The notes: generated from the letters alone by a model not told the origin. A stretch of DNA of 64,000 nucleotides from Halocaridina rubra (GCA_037179515.1 JAXCGZ010002294.1:1-64000), one strand, 5' to 3'. Positions 34,536 to 58,534 are shown, numbered from the stretch's first letter. Numbers and translations are program-made.

Positions 34536-34554
34536 TTGTTTTTATCAAGTTATT
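34536..34554. repeat. target-site duplication, right
   Basis: Exact second copy of the 19 bases at 31596-31614. Together they define the ends of the LINE insertion. Confidence 0.9.
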
Positions 34555-36479
34555 ATTACTTAATAAAACAAGTAAGTGAAGAACAATCATATTGGTAATA
34601 TGCAATATCTGTTGCTGTCCTGCTACATTTGGTTGATTCTACGATCATAGACAACTTACTTTAGTCATGGATGGATTCGGTTTTACGTCACGAACTCCAC
34701 TTTCTACTAAGGGATAGGATGGTTGCCTTCTTGCGAAGGACTTGTTTTGCCAGATATAATCGTTACCCTGAGTGTATGCCCTTACTAACCTCAGTCCGTG
34801 ACGGGGCGCGAACCCTCAACCTGAATTTATACATGAATATGTATAATGTATTCCCCATAGAAAAAAAAAATATTTGCCATTGGTGATCTCTTGTCATTTC
34901 TGTATAATTGTATGCATACATTTTCATCAAAGCCAAAGAAAATATGTGTGTGATTTTATATTCAAATTTTGATTTTCTTTTATCAGTGTGGGGAACACAA
35001 TTATGTATTAATATGTATTAATTATACATGTATTACTCTCTGTCCGTTTTTGCAATTAATGTCCTTACATATATCGTGCTTCTTGTGTTAATAAGCTTGT
35101 GTGAAATTTGAACTTTGTTTATGAATTGTTCTATAATCAGTGTGAAAGATTTATAGCCATATAATAATTTGTTATTGCTTTACTTATATGATCAGGCATT
35201 TATCTTAAGTGAGCTCTTTCATGAGATATCACACTCTAGTGTTCAACAGCTGTTTTATTGTATCTTAAAAGAAATTAGTATCAAAAACTTTCAGTCTAGA
35301 AAGGTAGTGTTGAACATCAACACAAGACATATCTCAACCACTTACTCATTAAATTCTCAATTAATGGGAAATATATATGTGAATATGTAAGTAGTTTTTT
35401 TACGGTTTGGAAGCTCAAAAAAATTCCAAATATCATAAAAATTCTAATTTCAGATATACATTCTAGTATATGAGAGTATATTTACTGTTTATAGTATAGT
35501 ATTCAAGAACCTGCATAAACATAATGGATCTCAAGTTGAATTTTTTGTGTGTGTAATGTTCATGCATACTAAAATGGTGTTCTAATGATCTCATGCTTTT
35601 TTTCGAAACTTTGTGCTAAAATATTGCCACTTGAAATTGGAGCTAGTCATAAGAGGCATTTTCATTCTTTTCTTCATGCACAAAATATGTATGATTACAT
35701 TATAGTCACTAACATTACTTTGTTTACAAAACTAAATGTCTAGATTAGGAATTTCATGTATTACATTTAAGGTATTTTGTAGAGCGATGTTAAAACCTAA
35801 TATTTAGTTTTAGATTGCGTGTTTATGTACTGTATATATAAGCTAGGTATTGTAGGTTTTAGAAGATAATTTGGCTCAACAGTAAACATTAGAGGATAAT
35901 TTCATCTGAGAGAATAACGGATGTTGCATATTCTTTCAACAGGCGGAAATAATTTTTTTTTCTAATTCAAATGGAGCTCTTCATTATTTAGAGTATTTGT
36001 ATTAATTGAGTGCTGAATTTTTCCTCATGCATCTTACTAGCTTGACTGAGGTAAGGAGACTAGGGATCCCAATGATATATCAAGGGCCAATGCTGCCAGG
36101 TGAATTTGCAGACAATAGAGGAATTAAATAAAAATAGCTCCCCTGCAAGCCATCTGGCAAGTAGAAGAATGAGAGTGCCACTCACATATTAATATGTATA
36201 TCTATCATCCTCAGTGGATATTAGTGGCAGCCATGCACTTTTGTTTAACTCAGTCATGCAATGTGGTATTTTGGCATATTTTTTGTATCCTTCCCTTTTG
36301 GCAGTCTTGTGCTTTCCTAGGTGGCCTTTTCTCTCTTTGTATGTGTCTTGTGGGGTGTTCTGTGTTGGCTATAAAGCTGAAAGTACATCCTCCATTTTTC
36401 CCCCTTTTACTCCCCTATACTTACTTAGTCCACTAGTCATGGGACTACTTGTTAACCCATGATCGCTTTTGATAGGTTT
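34555..36479. other. ADAM17 intron, no gene recognised
   Basis: AT-rich sequence. A segment at about 34670-34820 (ACGGGGCGCGAACCCTCAAC) looks like the reverse complement of a tRNA-type B-box region and may be another SINE relic. Nothing else is recognisable. Confidence 0.4.
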
Positions 36480-37090
36480 TTCCATATTCTACTGTTCTGT
36501 GCTTGGATCATCCAGTTTTTAGAATTCCCTCTCTTTCGTCTGATATCCTCCTTTAGACATCTCCAGTCTTTTCGTGGTCTCCCCACTGGTCTGTGTTTAT
36601 CTAGAGACGCCAAGAAGACCTAATTTTGGTATTCTGTCCTCCTCCATTTTTGCAGTGTGTCCTGCCCATTGTATTCATCTTCCCTTAACAACCTGACTTA
36701 TGTGAGGCTCCTTTGTTCTCTCAACTCTCAGTTATTTTTCCTCCATTCCTGTGTTTCAAGGTCATGCACCGGTCCTGTTATTGTTCTTACTGCCTAATTT
36801 TCAAATACTTGAGATATTTTCTTATGTTCTTTAGTTAATAACCATGATTTGCAGCTGTACATTAGGATAGGTCTTATGATAGTGTTGTAGACCCTCAGTT
36901 TTGACTTCTTCGATATGGATCTTCTCTTAAGGAGTGTCATTAGACTAAAGCAGCATCTGTTAGCTGCTCCAATTCTTTCATTAATTTCCCTATTCATTTT
37001 ACCCTCTTTTGCAATAATCATCCCCAGGTATCTGAGGACTCTACCACCTCGATTACCATACCATCAATGTTGAAACTTCCATCATCCAAT
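36480..37090 (-). pseudogene. LINE RT C-terminal fragment
   Basis: The - strand frame at 36794-37021 reads INERIGAANRCCFSLMTLLK, LRVYNTIIRPILMYSCKSWL, the region after the RT domain found in many LINEs. Upstream (37020-37080) the - strand gives IDGMVIEVVESS, and downstream the sequence resembles the basic C-terminal region in broken frames. No catalytic motif is visible. The family is not determined. Confidence 0.6.
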
Positions 37091-37920
37091 TACTTCTCTC
37101 TGGATTTTTTTGACTATATATCTCTCTTCTTTTTCTTTGAGGTAGATTGTTGTTTATTTCTCTTTTCTGCATGGTAATTTTGCTTTTTATGGCTTGTTAT
37201 AGGTGGCTTTTTTTTTTTTTTTTTAGTGATAATTATGATTACTTTTCTGGCAATGCTATATTTCAGCATACTCATCTCAACTTACATCTTCATCTTGGGT
37301 GAGTTTTTGCCATATTTCATTTTTTTTTTATATTTGGGTCCTTATGCTCTGGCCTTTTTAGGAGTTCAGTATCCCTTGTACATTACCTGAGCTGTCTTTT
37401 TAATATTCGCTTCTCCCTCATGTAGTACTGTATATTCTTCCCAAGGATTTATTTTTTAAGCTGCTGCTGCTGTATGGCTTCCCCAGAGTGTCCATGCCTG
37501 CTGAATTCTTTTAGGGTTATCCTTCAGCCTATACTGTTTGAGTTGACATGAGTTTCAGTGTTTCATCCCCCTCCTACTTTTGGAGGCATTCCATATTTTC
37601 TTTTTTCGAAGGTTTGTTTGTTTCCCTTTTCCTCCTCCCTTAGGTTCTTGTGATATTATAACGTTTTGAATGTTGCCGTTGCTAATATTTCAACTTGGTG
37701 CCTCGAGCTCTTTGTTTTTCGTGGTATGTATGAGCTTAGCTTCTTTATTCTTCCAGTGCTTTATGTGTAGGTTTAAAATCCGATGAAGTCGCAAATGCTG
37801 GAGGACCAGAAGGGAGTGGCTCTAAATTTATTGCAACTCATGATGTGTTAAAATGAATGAACTGCTGATTATAAGCCACTTTAGCTACATAGGTCCTTTT
37901 GTAACCAGTGTAAATGAAAG
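37091..37920. other. ADAM17 intron, T-rich, no clear gene
   Basis: T-rich with homopolymer runs near 37208-37225 and 37320. It may hold further decayed LINE sequence on the - strand, but no motif could be confirmed. Confidence 0.35.
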
Positions 37921-37922
37921 TA

Positions 37923-40900
37923 CAGTAACCCCTCGCTATATCGCGGTTCACCTATCACGAATTCAATGTATCGCGGTTTATTTTGGCGATTTTTTTTTTT
38001 CTGGGTATATGCAAGAATATTAAAATATTAAAAAATTAAAATTGTCAGTATTTTCATTATTTTATTGAAATGTTTTTTTCTTATTTTATCGATAAAAATA
38101 TGTATTTCCCAGCCTAAGAATAGTAAAACAGTAAGAAATAGTAAAAAAACAAATTTTAACATGTAACTCTGCACCATAGAAAGTACGATACCGTTATCGG
38201 CGTTTTGGAAAACGCAAAGGGTCGCACCTACGTGAGCTAGCATATATTAAAATTTCCAGTATTTTCATTATTTTATTGATAAAAAAATTTCTTTCTTAGC
38301 CTAAGAATAATAAAGCAGTAAAATGTAGTAAAAAACATAAATACTCACAGTATTGCACCATGTTAAATACAATACCGGTATCAGCGTTTCGGAAAACGAA
38401 AAGGGTCTCACCTACGTGAGCTAGTACATTGAGATTTCCAGTATTTTTATTATTTTATTGATAAAAAAAGTATTTCCTAGCCAAAGAGTAATAAAATAGT
38501 AATAAATAGTAAAAACAAATTTAAACATATAACTCACAGTATTGCACCATGTGAAATACTGTACGATAACGTACACAGTATTGGTGTTTTAGAAAACGCA
38601 AAGGCTCGCACCTATGTGAGATAGTTCATGGGATGCTATTGGCTGAAAGGGTGGGAGATGACGAATCACATAATTGTTTTTCCGTATGTTCTGTATCATG
38701 GGGTCTGATTGGCTTTTTGATTGAAGCTTGGTTCTCTTACCATCTTCCATTGTTTCGCCTCACTTGTTCGGTCTAACTCACATGTGCGCCGTTCGCGTTG
38801 TGCTTCTTAATACGTTATGCTTGTGATTTTTTTTACTCACGTATTTCAACCTTTGCAATGCCTCCCAAGCATCCATCATCTTCTAAGGCTTCTGGTAGTG
38901 AGCCTAAGCGGGAAAGGAAGATGTTAACCATAACAGATAAGGCAAAACTGTTAGATATGCTGAAAGAACGAAGAAGGTTTTCGGACGTCGGCTGCCATTT
39001 TGGCCTCAACGAATCTACTGTTCGCTACATCAAAAAGGACGAGGCAAATATCAGGAAAACAGTGACTTATTTCATTTAGTAAAACAGCAAAGAGGGTCGT
39101 AACACCCCGCAATAAGATAATAGTGCGGATGGAATCTGCTTTGGCCCTGTGGATTGCTGATTGCAGAAAGAAGAACATCAGCATAGACACCAATATCATA
39201 CAAACAAAGGCGATGAAGCTGTACGATACATTCGCTGCAAACGAACCCAACGACGACAGTGGCAACCGTGTAGAGGAGGAGAGAGAAGAAGATATCAACG
39301 ACCCACAACCAGGACCCTCCAGCGATTCTCCACTGAGGAAACAATTGTTCGTTGCACGCAAGGGATGATTGCGAAGCTGCGTTTGCAGATACAGCTGCAG
39401 CTGAAGAGTATGTGAACAACGATTTTTAGAAAATTATCGCAGAAGGGGAATATGCTCCTGAGCAAATGTGTAACATTGATGAGACTGGGTTATTTTGGAA
39501 GAGAATACTGTCTTGGACTTTTCTCTTCAAGAAAGAAGCTAAAGCCCCATATTTAAAGCGCACAAAGACCGCGTTACTCTCATCATGTGCGGGAATGCTG
39601 TGGACTTCATGTTAAAATCCGGGCTTATCTACAAGTCAGAGAACCGTAGGGCTTTGAAGAATAAGAATAAGAATCTGCTTCAAGTGTATTTGATGTATAA
39701 CCCTAAGGCCTGGATCACGAAAATCCTCACATCGGACTGGTTTCACCAATGCTTTATCCCTCAGATCAAAATTTATCTTGCGGTAAAAGGCCTTGAATTT
39801 AAAGTCCCTCTGTTGATGGATGATGCTGGTGGCCACGCAACTAATCTTGAATATGACAGTGTTCAAGTAGAGTTCCTGATACCGAATACGACATCACTGA
39901 TTCAGCCTATGGATCAAGGCGTTATTCGTACGTTCAAGGTCCTCTACACACGAAATGCCCTGACGAACCTGGTTGAATGCATGGATTTGGACAAAGAATA
40001 CTCAATGAAGACTTACTGGCATAATTACACGATTGCTACATGCCTTCAAAATATTCAGAATGCAATCAATGAGATGAATCCGGCCACAATCAATGCCAGC
40101 TGGAAGAAATTGTAGCTGGATGTCATCTACAACTACAAGGGATTTGCACCAGACGAAGTCCATAACTCGGCAGTTGCAAAAGCTGTGAAGTTGGCTGCAT
40201 TGCTAGGAGGAGAAAGCTTTAAAGATATGACTCACGAAGACGTGAATGAACTGATCGACTGCCACTCGTAGCCTTTGACTGATGAAGACTTGGAGGAAAG
40301 GACAAAATCAGCAAGCAAAGAAGAGGAAGAAGAACAACCAGAGGAAACGCACGAAAAAATCGAAGAACCTGGCCTTACACTCGAATGTCAGGCAGCCATG
40401 TATGAGTATGTGAAAGCAGTCCAACAACTCTTGCAAGAACATGACGATAATATGGTTCGTTCGGTGACCTTCTGCAATCTTCTTGATGATGCCATGATTT
40501 CTTACAAGACCATCTTCCAACAAAAGAAGAAACAGCAACAACAACTCCCCATTACCATGGTCTTCTCTCGCAAAAAGCAACCGTAAAGCTGTCATTGGCT
40601 GCGGAATAATTTCCTATGGAATCTATACACATCATCACCACCTCATTCACAGTAAGTTTACCTATCACATTCATATAAATTTATGCTTGCATGCTGTTAT
40701 TTATAAAGTAAAGGGTGGTTTTTAAACAGTGCAGGGAGGGTTTATGCAGTAAAGGTAAAAATAAATGTAAAATAGCTATGTATATGAGTATGTCACGTCA
40801 TCATCACCTCACTCACGGTAAGTTTACCTATCATTTTCATATAAATTTACGCTTGCACACTGTTATTAATAAAGTAAAGGGTGGTTTGTTAACATTGCAG

Positions 40901-41031
40901 GGAGGTTTTATACAGTAAAGGTAAAAATAAATGTAAAATACCTATGTATATAGGGCAATCCTACGTCGCGGAAATTCACCTATCACGGCCGGTCCCGGAA
41001 CTGAACCCCCGAGATAAACGACGGGTTACTG
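37923..41031 (+). mobile_element. Tigger/pogo DNA transposon, complete ends
   Basis: The left end CAGTAACCCCTCG and the right end CGACGGGTTACTG are inverted repeats (one mismatch in 13). Both sides have TA (37921-37922 and 41032-41033), the target duplication of the Tc1/mariner/pogo superfamily. Inside are the transposase remnant (38858-40586) and, on the left, three tandem subrepeats of about 182-211 bp beginning CAGTATTTT at 38046, 38257 and 38439. A similar pair of AAAGGGTGGTTT subrepeats lies at the right (about 40710 and 40878). Confidence 0.92.
38858..40586 (+). pseudogene. Tigger-like transposase
   Basis: Starts at ATG 38858 (MPPKHPSSSKASGSEPKRER), with a helix-turn-helix DNA-binding part (LTITDKAKLLDMLKERR, FGLNESTVRYIKKDE). 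The DDE domain is recognisable: NIDETGLFWKR (39472-39504) with the first catalytic D, LMDDAGGHATNLE (near 39815) with the second, and SLIQPMDQGVIRTFK (near 39895) with the third. An acidic tail ends at 40586. Frameshifts near 39065, 39370 and 39560, and in-frame stops at 40113-40115 and 40269-40271, inactivate it. The protein would cut and paste the element at TA sites. Confidence 0.9.
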
Positions 41032-41033
41032 TA

Positions 41034-46630
<5,597 letters not shown>

Positions 46631-46770
46631 AAAGCAACTATAACACAGACCTCTCCATGCATATTTTAGACACGCAACTCAGCATTTTTAAAAGAACTGA
46701 CCGCAAGCTTATTGTTTCACAGAATAACTTGAGGGGCAGTAAATCTAATATCAATTTATTTACTTTTCAG

Positions 46771-46918
46771 GGCAGTTGAGGAACACAGAAATATGATTGA
46801 AAAATGGAAACGAAAAGCTCACGGACTTGGCTTAGTAAAATCCAGGATACATTTTGCAGATGTTGTTGAAGAAGCTAGGCAAGAACTCCTTCCCACCAGC
46901 TTACAAATCAGTTCTTAG
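46771..46918 (+). CDS. ADAM17: ADAM17 probable last coding exon
   Basis: Acceptor TTATTTACTTTTCAG ends at 46770. The first base completes an ATG with the AT left by the donor at 31339/31340; 48 codons then follow to TAG at 46916-46918. The peptide is [20 protein letters not shown], then [20 protein letters not shown] and PTSLQISS: a charged, mostly helical segment that extends the cytoplasmic tail. The exact phase match, strong polypyrimidine tract, lack of stops and absence of repeats support a real exon. I do not recognise this tail from other ADAM17 proteins, so its role is unknown; the intron would be 15.4 kb. Confidence 0.75.
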
Positions 46919-49250
46919 GTTTAATTAGGCTATACCTACAACAAGTAGCTTGTACTGATTCATATTTGTGTCAGGGTGAAATTAACATCAAATAATTATT
47001 CTTAGCAATCCTGTGAGATATTATTTAAAAAGTATTTTATCAATCCTTTTCAAAGTAATTGTAATGTTTTTATACTTGTGAGAAACTGTACTATGATTGA
47101 TATGATTTTGGATTGGAGCTTTTCTTGTATAATGTAACTCGTGTTTCCATTATGTAAATTACTTTTCACTATTTCTAGTCAAAAGATTTCACACAAAACC
47201 TAGAGGTACTTATTAGAATTCTGATATACATATTGTTATTAAATTGTGTTGTGCAAGTTCATATACTATGTAATGTGAATACTAAAGAGCAGTGACACAT
47301 TTTAAGAACTGCCTTTGTATTAAATGCTTAGATACAGCTATGTAAAGGTTTTGTATTCATATTAACTGAACTGTCCTTGAAAACTCACAAACTGAAATAT
47401 ATATACATATGTCCATCTATTAATATGTGGTGTTTATGCTAAAGAGAAAAAAATTGTGTAATATAGTTCAGTCTACAAGATGCACTGTGCTCAAGTTGTA
47501 ACTGAAGTGCATAGTATATTTACTCCATGTTATATTATTATGTTCGAGTTTAAAAGTATTAAAAAGTATTAGATATGTTTTTTTATTTTATTTATGATTT
47601 ATGTAGTTTTTAACAAATAACCCAGTTACTTAACTTTGATTTTTCTTGTTACTTTCGCTATACTCACATGGTATGGTAATAGCGAATTAATAATATACAC
47701 TATATATTTTCTGGGTCCCAATAACGTAAAGTATGATCATGTTTGATTAAAGGTCATAGAAAAGAAGTAATTCTTTACCACTTCGTAGAGAATACATTAT
47801 ATAATTTTGAGTATACAGTATTAGGAATTTCACCCATAATCTGGTAGGGTTCTCTACAGTGTTCCTGAATCATCTGGTTTGACAACCAATGAGTTACTGT
47901 AAATGTCTCATTAATTTCTGTAAGTGTTTACATATGAATTTTGTTTGTACACTTTATATTGTTAAGTTTTTATAATTCGCCATGTAAAAATAGTTGATAT
48001 TGATTTTTCTGTGATATAATACCTTAATCTAATTTTGATAAGGATATAATTCAGCTCTCTTAAAACATTGTAATGTTGCTCCTATAGTTGAGTTAGTGCT
48101 TTTGATAAAAAGGAATTGCTATTTTAGCTGTTCTACTAGAAAGGAATCGTTGTTTATTTATATGATTTAGGTAAGAGTTGCATTACGAGTAACATATAAC
48201 TATTTATTGTAGTTTAGTACTTCCCTCTCCTTTTTATATCATACTTCTTGTTACCTGCATCTCAATACATTTTGCTTTATTTCCATTTGGCGTGGGACAG
48301 TTTTTTGTTCAGAAGAGTCCTTATTTAAAGCTGGAAAATAGGGGTTACCTCATACATTTATATGGCATTAGAACTTGACTGGGCAGCTTACAGTTAATTT
48401 TTTTTATTCTCTAACTAAATATATTAGCATACAGGTAGTGCCTTGACATCATTTGTTCCAAGAACTCAAATTTTCAACCGTGAATGCTGAACTAATACTA
48501 GTTCTTTAATAATCTAAGCAAATTCCATTATAATGTAGACAGAACCTAAATTATCTATACTTCTCTAAGATAGTTGAAGAGCAAATGCAAGCCACCATCA
48601 CAAGTATTGTTAGTATTGCTTTGAACTTAGCAGTAAATATATAATTTACCTTTTCAGTGATTATATCACTATTTCTACCATTTCTAATTGCCTTTTTTTA
48701 TATATACTAGTACACTCAATCTCAATACTATTAGTAATTTCCTCCTTTTTGTAAGTGATAAGGCTGGTAATCTGGTAATGTACATATAAGCCTTTGATAT
48801 GTTATGTGTATCATTCATTAATTGGCATTTCATCCCAATATCTCCACAATGCACATTTTGAATGCCTGAGATTGAAAATAGTCTTCTGCATTCTACATTG
48901 GAATTTATAGAAAATGCAAAATATGAAAAAAATATAAAAAAATCATATTATTGTATTGAATATATACAGTCCTCAACTTTACTCTTGACACATAGATGTA
49001 AGTTTGATATTCCTCGTAGTCTTTTCATTCTTGACTGTGAATAGTTTTCAGTATGTCTACCCTCACACCTTCGCGTCCCCCCCCCCCCCCTTTCCCCCAC
49101 ACACCGCGTGTTCCTGATGATGCCAAATCTACTTTTGTGTTCTGTATATCACAAAAAATGATAAAAACGCTTAAATATGATTTGATATTTCAGTGTTTGT
49201 TTTTCAAATAAATGTAAAACTTTTTTGATTGTTTTCATTATGGCCTCTTG
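46919..49250 (+). other. probable ADAM17 3' UTR
   Basis: AT-rich, repeat-free sequence after the last stop. The first AATAAA after the stop is at 49207-49212, followed by a T-rich stretch; ATTAAA variants occur earlier (near 47238 and 47318). A run of 14 C lies at 49077-49090. The transcript end is not proven. Confidence 0.45.
49207..49212 (+). terminator. candidate polyadenylation signal
   Basis: AATAAA followed within 15 nt by a T-rich stretch (CTTTTTTGATTGTTTTC). It is the first canonical signal downstream of the ADAM17 stop at 46918. Confidence 0.4.
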
Positions 49251-49469
49251 CATTTATTCATTTATCATTTTATTCTTTTCTCAAATTCTTTTTTTTTTTT
49301 ATTTTCATACATATTTATTTTCGTATTAATAATGAAAAGATTGATCTAAAACTATGTGAGACACATTTCTTACAAAATGAGCCAGTGTATAATTGAATGT
49401 TTTTTATTTAAATATGTATATAGTAAGAAATTATTCACCCTCTATATAAGAAATAGTGCAAATGTCTTT

Positions 49470-49770
49470 GAATGGATAATGATTGCTTTAGGAGGGCATA
49501 AGCAGATAATTTGCGTAAAAGAGCAGCAGGCTGTAGGAAAGTGAATAGTGGAGTTCCACAAGGATCATTATTTAGGCCATAATGTTTCTTATTCTGTACA
49601 TGGATTTAGAATGTTTCTTATTATGTATATGGATTTAGACTGCCAAATCTATTAATATATTATTATTATTATTATTTTTATGATTGTGACACCAGGACGG
49701 GCCAATAAAATAAAATAAAAGAGCCCCCACAAAGCCTGGGCACGAAGAATACATTAAGTAAAAAGTAACA
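49470..49770 (+). repeat. LINE RT scrap and dispersed repeat
   Basis: Near 49545-49575 the frame gives SGVPQGSLF, RT motif B, in an otherwise decayed context. At 49655-49770 an (ATT)n run and a phrase with AAGCCTGGGCACGAAGAA resemble 20770-20870. Confidence 0.4.
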
Positions 49771-50129
49771 GATGAAGAGTGTAATGACTTGTCAGAAGTG
49801 AAGGGATAATAAGAGGTGTATAATGAATATTCAAGAATATTCAGTATTGTTGTATGCATAAAATATACCCGTAACTGAAGGAAGACTTAATATCGAACTG
49901 TCCTGGACAGTCCTATTCAGGTTTAAAAATCCTTCAGCTGTAGTATCGCAATGGGCGAATGATGCCATGGGCCAACCTACTACGTGATTTGTTACATTAC
50001 TTAAGAAAAACAATTAAATTATCTCTATTTTCACAAATGTATAATGCTCTCATACATAAATGATGTATGTAAAACCCAAAAATATTAATTAATACATGTT
50101 ATTATTTGTTATAATTTTTGCCTCTTTAA

Positions 50130-50210
50130 GACCATCAGTGGTTTAGCTGTAACTGCTCCGGCACAGTAACCATATGTCCCAGGTTTGAGTCCCGGTCGGG
50201 GTAAAATATG
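50130..50210 (+). repeat. tRNA-like SINE head
   Basis: AGTGGTTTAGCTGTAACTGC followed by a B-box GGTTTGAGTCC and CCGGTCGGGGTA, the same 3' tRNA-like end as in the 273-bp satellite, then directly (AT)n. Confidence 0.55.
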
Positions 50211-51225
<1,015 letters not shown>

Positions 51226-51235
51226 ACACATGGGT

Positions 51236-53194
51236 GTAAAAATGGGTGTAAAAGAACTAAGGAGTGGAGAGACAAATGCTGGAAAAGGTATAGGAGGAGA
51301 AAAAACATAAATGCCTGGCAAACCTACAAAAGAGCAAGAAATGACTACCTAAGTAAAAAGAGAGAGGCTATGAGAGGGACATCACCAGGAAGGCTAAAGA
51401 AAATCCCAAGCTTTTCCACAGCTTTATCAGAGGGAAACTGAAGGTAAAAGAACAGGTTTTAAGGCTAAAGAGAGTGGATGGAAGCATCACTGAGACGGAT
51501 GAAGAGATCTGCAAAGAATTGAACAAGGAGTTTCAGTCAGTATTTACAGTAGAAAATACCCCACCCCCTCAGATTGCAGAGATAGAAACTCAAGGGCCGG
51601 CATTAGAGAACATCAACCTTACAGCCACAGAGGTATGCAAAGCGCTGATGGATTTAGATGCTCATAAAGCTACAGGTCCTGATGACATATCCCCTCATGT
51701 GCTTAAAAAATGCGCAAACTCAATATCAGTGGCACTAAGTATCATATTTAAAAAGTCACTGGAGTCAGGGGAGATTCCAAGATGCTGGAAACAAGCAAAT
51801 GTGATACCTATCTTCAAAAAGGGAAGGAGGGATACGGCTTTGAACTATAGACCAGTTTCCTTGACCAGCATAGTTTGCAAAGTTATGGAGAAACTACCAA
51901 GGAAACATATCTCTCTTCACTTGGAGTCCTTCAACTTTTTGTCAGTGAGGCAACATGGCTTCAGAGAAGGTAGATCAACAGTAACAAACTTATTAGAATT
52001 TTATGATGAGGTAAGCCGAATCTTACAGGAAAGAGAGGGCTGGGCAGATTGCATATTCCTAGACTTCCAGAAAGTGTTTGACACTGTTCCACATGAGAGA
52101 CTTATTAGGAAGTTGCAATCAATGGCTAGAATAGGTGGAAATGTTTTGGAATGGATAAAAAGTTACTTAGAAGGAAGGGAACAGAGGGTTAGAGTAAGAC
52201 ACTCAGTGTCTGAATGGAGAAGAGTTAGTAGTGGAGTTCCACAGGGTTCAGTTTTAGGGCCACTTTTGTTCCTTGTATATGTAAATGACCTACCAGAGTC
52301 TGTAAATTCATTCATGAATATGTTTGCAGATGATGCAAAGATTGTGAAGAAAGTATAAAACGAGAACAATGGTAGAGAACTTCAGGAGGATCTAAATAAT
52401 CTGCATGAGTGGTCAGAAAAGTGGCTAATGAAATTCAATACTTCAAAATGTAAGGTAATGAGAATGGGTACAAGTGCAAGAAGGCCCAGGCTTGACTACT
52501 CGGTGGCTGGAGTACAACTTCAAGAGACAGAAAATGAGAGAGATCTAGGAGTAAACATACTGGCAGATTTGTCTCCAGAAATGCATATAAATGGCATAGT
52601 AAGGGCAGCATATGCATTCTTATCAAATGTAAGGGTAGCCTTCAGGCACATGGACAAGGAAATGTTCAGAAATATTTATGTAACCTATGTGAGACCAAAA
52701 CTCGAATATGCAGCCCCCTTTTGTAATCCGCACTTGAAAAAGCACATAACTAAGCTTGAAAAAGTTCAAAGACATGCCACGGAACTGGTGCCAGAAATAC
52801 GCAATCTCAGTTATGATGAGAGGCTGAGGGAATTAGACTTACCATCACCCGAAGCTAGAAGAGTGAGGGGGGATATGGTGACAGTCTTTAAATTCCTTCA
52901 TGGTTATGACAGAGTGGATAGGGATCAATATTTTGATATGGCTGGTTCTAGAACTAGAGGTCATAGTTTGAAGCTTCGTAAGAAAACTTCTTTGCAGGAT
53001 GTAAGGAAATACTTTTTCAGTGTAAGAGTAGTTGATAATTGGAATTGGCTAAGCGAGGAGGTAGTTAATGCTATCTCAATCCATAGTTTTAAGGACAGGT
53101 ATGATAAGTATCACTAAGTCTAAAATGGAAGCGATCAGGAGACGGGAAGATACGAGCTTTGGGCTCTTTCCCGTAAACACAATTAGGTAATCAC
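51236..53194 (+). pseudogene. LINE copy A2, 5'-truncated
   Basis: Starts inside the region between endonuclease and RT (equivalent to about 59474 in copy C). The frame 51474-52358 has FLDFQKVFDTVPHERL (motif A, with V for A after K), SSGVPQGSVLGPLLFLVYVN and MFADDAKIV, then a nonsense change at 52356-52358 (AAA to TAA). 52428-53117 holds the C-terminal part. The 3' UTR ends with one tail repeat, directly followed by (ACAT)n. Confidence 0.88.
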
Positions 53195-57453
<4,259 letters not shown>

Positions 57454-58532
57454 ATGACGCCATCTCTGTCCCAAACCTCTCCCATCCATGGGTCGGTAGG
57501 AGGGGTAGCCATTAGGAGACTTAAACAGAAAATCAAGAATTTAGAGGCAATGGTTATAAGCCTTGATGAAAAAATTCTGAATATGGATGGAGAAATGAAA
57601 GAGAATGAAACACTCAGAGAGCAAATAAGATCTTTGGAGGAAGCAAGTAAAGCACAAGGGCAGGAGAGAAAGGAACTAGAAAAAAGAATAAAGAAGCTGG
57701 AAGGGGAAAAGAGTCAACTAGAATCTAGAATTTCTAAACAAGAAGATAAAAACAAACAGCTGAATGACAACCTAAAGGAATTAGATGTTAGTTCACTGCT
57801 CTCTTCTGAGAGAGACGAGATTGCTGCTTGGAATGTCCAGATTAAGGAAAACATTGAACAGTTCAGAAAAGAGTTCCAGGAGCTGAATATGGAAAATGAT
57901 GCCATGAAAACTTCCTTTGCTGATGCACTAAAGGGGAATGTGGCAGTAAAAGAGGCTGTAAAGGTGGTGGCACTGGAAAACATACAAACAGTTGACTATA
58001 AAGAGACAGTAATCAAAAAAATGAAAGACGTTGTGATGGAAAGGGAAACCCACTCATCAGACAGGCACTTGATAAGGAGAAGACAGTGGTAATCTCAGGC
58101 ATAAGCGAATCCCAGGAGCCAACATGGCAGGGGAGACTTGAAGAAAATAAAGCTAGGGTTGTAGACCTGATAAGAAAGCTTGGAGTAGTTTGTGGTCCTG
58201 AGGATATTGTAAACATACACCAACTAGGTAAATATTCGAGGGAAGGAAAGCCGAGACCAACAAAAGTAACCTTTGAGAGAGGGGAAACATGTAGGGAAAT
58301 ATTGTTGAGAAAAAAAAGTCTAAAAGACCTTCAAGAATTCAAAGAAGTGTTCATTAGACGATACAGAACACAGGAAGAGATGGGAAAGATCAAAAACTTG
58401 TTGCAAGAGGCAAGAAGGTTAAATGATGAAAGAAATGAAGAACAGAAGAAAAACTTTCATTACAGAGTTCTTCCAGACAAAGGGGAGATAAAGAAGATAA
58501 AGACAGAAGATCAGGGGATGGGGCCTCATTAA
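57454..58532 (+). pseudogene. LINE copy C ORF1: coiled-coil and RRM-like protein
   Basis: ORF1 starts at ATG 57454. Residues about 20-170 are rich in K, E, Q and L with heptad spacing (LREQIRSLEEASKAQ, LEKRIKKLEGEKSQLESRIS), a coiled coil for trimerisation. In a second frame (58086-58532) comes TVVISGISESQEPTWQ, VDLIRKLGVVCGPEDIVNIH, RPTKVTFE and LRKKSLKDL, an arrangement like the RRM and C-terminal domains of L1-type ORF1 proteins that bind the element's RNA. The two parts are joined by a one-base shift near 58030-58055. No CCHC knuckles are seen. Stop TAA at 58530-58532; ORF2 follows at once. Confidence 0.8.
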
Positions 58533-58534
58533 GA

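Noticed and set aside
49077..49090. Run of 14 C
   Set aside because: A simple homopolymer in the probable 3' UTR; no further structure seen.
57714..57983. Ser/Phe-rich frame opposite LINE ORF1, and similar antisense frames at all LINE copies
   Set aside because: Shadows of the coding strand of ORF1 and ORF2.
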